Shown here: positions 51,871-52,838 of the stretch, in pieces
Layout: each line of letters opens with the position of its first letter
How positions within the stretch are numbered: position 1 is the first letter of the stretch
Assembly (NCBI GenBank): GCA_002305165.1
Contig: DBQI01000024.1
Span: forward strand, 1-52,838
Source of the DNA: Armatimonadetes bacterium UBA1398
GTDB lineage: Bacteria > Armatimonadota > Zipacnadia > UBA1398
DNA length: 52,838 nucleotides
Reading direction: 5' to 3'
The notes under the pieces: model-generated
Database searches by the model: none
What the model saw: only the letters and a program-made list of their open reading frames with translations
Told to the model about the DNA's origin: nothing
Made by a program: the position numbers and the translations under genes

Positions 51871-52838
51871 TTGCCCTGCAACGAGGCGTAGTAGTCGTCG
51901 CCCTCGTCGTGGTTGGAGACGTTCACGGCCGTCCCCGTGCCGTCGGCTTTCGCGATGTACACCTCATAGTCCCAGTCGCCGTAGCTCTGCCAGGCGACCT
52001 TGCTCCCATCGGCGCTGATGGAGGGGGACAGGTCGCGGGCGTAGGGCTCGCGCGAGACGTTCACGATCTGCCCCAGGCCGTCCGTGCTCGCGACGTACAC
52101 TTCATAGTCCCCGTCGTGGGAGCTCATCCAGGCGACCTTGCGCCCATCGGCGCTGAGCGAGGGCGCGAGACCCTCCGCGACTTCCACGAGCCCCGTGCCG
52201 TCCGTGTTCGCGACGTAGACTTTCGAGTTCCCGCTCCGGTCGCTCACCCAGGCGACCTTGCTCCCATCGGCACTGAGGGAGGCGAGCTCATCCGTGGCGC
52301 TGTGCTGCGAGACGTTCTTGGGATGCGTGCCATCCGTGTTCGCGACGTACACTTCCGCGTTCCCGCCGCGGTAGCTCGTCCAGGCCACCTTGCTCCCATC
52401 GGCGCTGAGCGAGGGGTGCTCGTCATCGGCGGTGTTGCAGTTCGAGATGTTCACGACGTTCGTGCCGTCCGTGTTCGCGACGTACACTTCATTATTCCCG
52501 TCGCAGTAGCGCATCCAGGCGACCTTGCTCCCATCGGCGCTGAGCGAGGGGGACTCGTCGGCGTCGGGGTAGTTCGAGACGTTCACGAGATCCGTGCCAT
52601 CCCTGTTCGCGACGTAGACTTCATAGTTCCCGCCGTCGTAGCTCATCCAGGCCACCTTCGCGGGGACGGGCGCCCAACTGACCTCCACGACGAACTCGAA
52701 GTCCGCGCCGCCCGAGCCGCTGAACGCCCAGTTGACGAAGCGGCTGCTGAGCCCCTCAGCTGCGGACTTGTAGTTCCACTCCGCGTGGTTCGGGATGATG
52801 CTCGCATTGCTGATGCTGAAGATCCGTGCCTCGATGTC
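51867..52838 (-). CDS. TolB-like six-blade beta-propeller protein (5' end beyond the window)
   Basis: The frame is open to the right edge, so this is the C-terminal part (323 residues). The first 50 or so visible residues (IEARIFSISNASIIPNH, SRFVNWAFSGSGGADFEFVV) belong to an upstream domain I do not recognise. Six blades of 40-46 residues follow, each with KVAW-x-S, (Y/N)EVYVA-x-(T)DG, VNVS and PSLSADGS, the PD40/TolB signature, and the protein ends SLQGN. Blade DNA is highly alike, with a 35-base segment recurring at 51991, 52129, 52249, 52381 and 52516. A collapsed relative lies at 19129. Such propellers are usually exported binding or scaffold domains. The stop lies in the CTAG of the adjoining element. 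Confidence 0.85.
   Translation of the reverse strand, partial: DIEARIFSISNASIIPNHAEWNYKSAAEGLSSRFVNWAFSGSGGADFEFVVEVSWAPVPAKVAWMSYDGGNYEVYVANRDGTDLVNVSNYPDADESPSLSADGSKVAWMRYCDGNNEVYVANTDGTNVVNISNCNTADDEHPSLSADGSKVAWTSYRGGNAEVYVANTDGTHPKNVSQHSATDELASLSADGSKVAWVSDRSGNSKVYVANTDGTGLVEVAEGLAPSLSADGRKVAWMSSHDGDYEVYVASTDGLGQIVNVSREPYARDLSPSISADGSKVAWQSYGDWDYEVYIAKADGTGTAVNVSNHDEGDDYYASLQGN
51991..52550. repeat. Tandem coding repeats of 120-138 bp
   Basis: The consensus block CAGGCGACCTTGCTCCCATC followed by GGCGCTGAGCGAGGG recurs five times at spacings of 138, 120, 132 and 135 bases, with one to four changes per copy. A second conserved block, TTCGCGACGTACACTT, occurs once per unit. The spacings are multiples of three, so copies can be lost or gained without breaking the frame. 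Confidence 0.85.

Noticed and set aside
51991..52550. Regularly spaced repeats that could suggest a CRISPR array
   Set aside because: Spacings vary (120-138 bases), the blocks lie in an open reading frame, and they translate as TolB-like blades.

Overview
The window reads as chromosomal DNA of an uncultivated, GC-rich, carbohydrate-degrading bacterium, probably with an outer membrane. It carries secreted glycosidases, lipoprotein and Sec-type leaders, two URO-D-like methyltransferase genes, a DUF6785-like membrane protein, copper-amine-oxidase-like N-terminal domains, a phosphodiester glycosidase and a Tricorn-type protease. This mix is familiar from Armatimonadota, Planctomycetota and neighbouring candidate phyla, but I see no marker that fixes the phylum. 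No phage, CRISPR array, rRNA operon or intact transposase gene is visible.

Layout. 1-11.5 kb: a sugar-binding ABC component and glnE on the minus strand, a YVTN beta-propeller protein on plus, then a minus-strand run of GH5, GH95 and a PA14/metallopeptidase protein, followed by a small secreted protein with a strong hairpin at its 3' end. 11.7-19.1 kb, plus strand: Tricorn-like protease, aspartate aminotransferase, M61-like peptidase, a probable isocitrate-dehydrogenase C-terminal remnant and malate dehydrogenase. 19.1-23.6 kb: a collapsed beta-propeller pseudogene, a sugar isomerase-like protein, a DUF5060/DUF4038 glycosidase and a methyltransferase. 23.7-24.0 kb: three tRNA genes (Ser-GCT, Arg-ACG, Arg-TCG). 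24.0-31.1 kb: a MATE exporter facing a tight ABC-ABC-phosphodiester glycosidase operon. 31.2-36.6 kb: a URO-D-like protein, a HEAT-repeat protein with a histone-H1-like tail behind a perfect sigma-70-type promoter, a GH99-like enzyme and a zinc-ribbon membrane protein. 36.9-44.7 kb: a surface protein with a sortase-like tail, a glycerophosphodiesterase, a DUF6785-like protein and two convergent glycosidases. 44.9-52.8 kb: phosphonatase, a second URO-D-like protein, a tandem SPFH pair, an oxidoreductase, a TPR lipoprotein, a 230-bp CTAG-bounded element and a six-blade TolB-like propeller running off the right edge.

Together the genes suggest scavenging of plant or algal polysaccharide: secreted glycosidases and carbohydrate-binding modules, sugar capture, secreted peptidases, and intracellular oxidoreductase, isomerase and TCA steps.

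The most unusual signals are: (1) two carbohydrate-binding beta-sandwich modules that sit inside glycosidases in circularly permuted order (C-half before N-half), with short in-phase microhomology at both junctions; (2) a short element with CTAG-tipped inverted repeats that lies exactly on stop codons, with a second end at the left edge; (3) a beta-propeller gene family in which one copy has six near-identical DNA repeats and another has collapsed to a single unit; (4) a HEAT-repeat/H1-tail fusion with a consensus promoter and structured leader.
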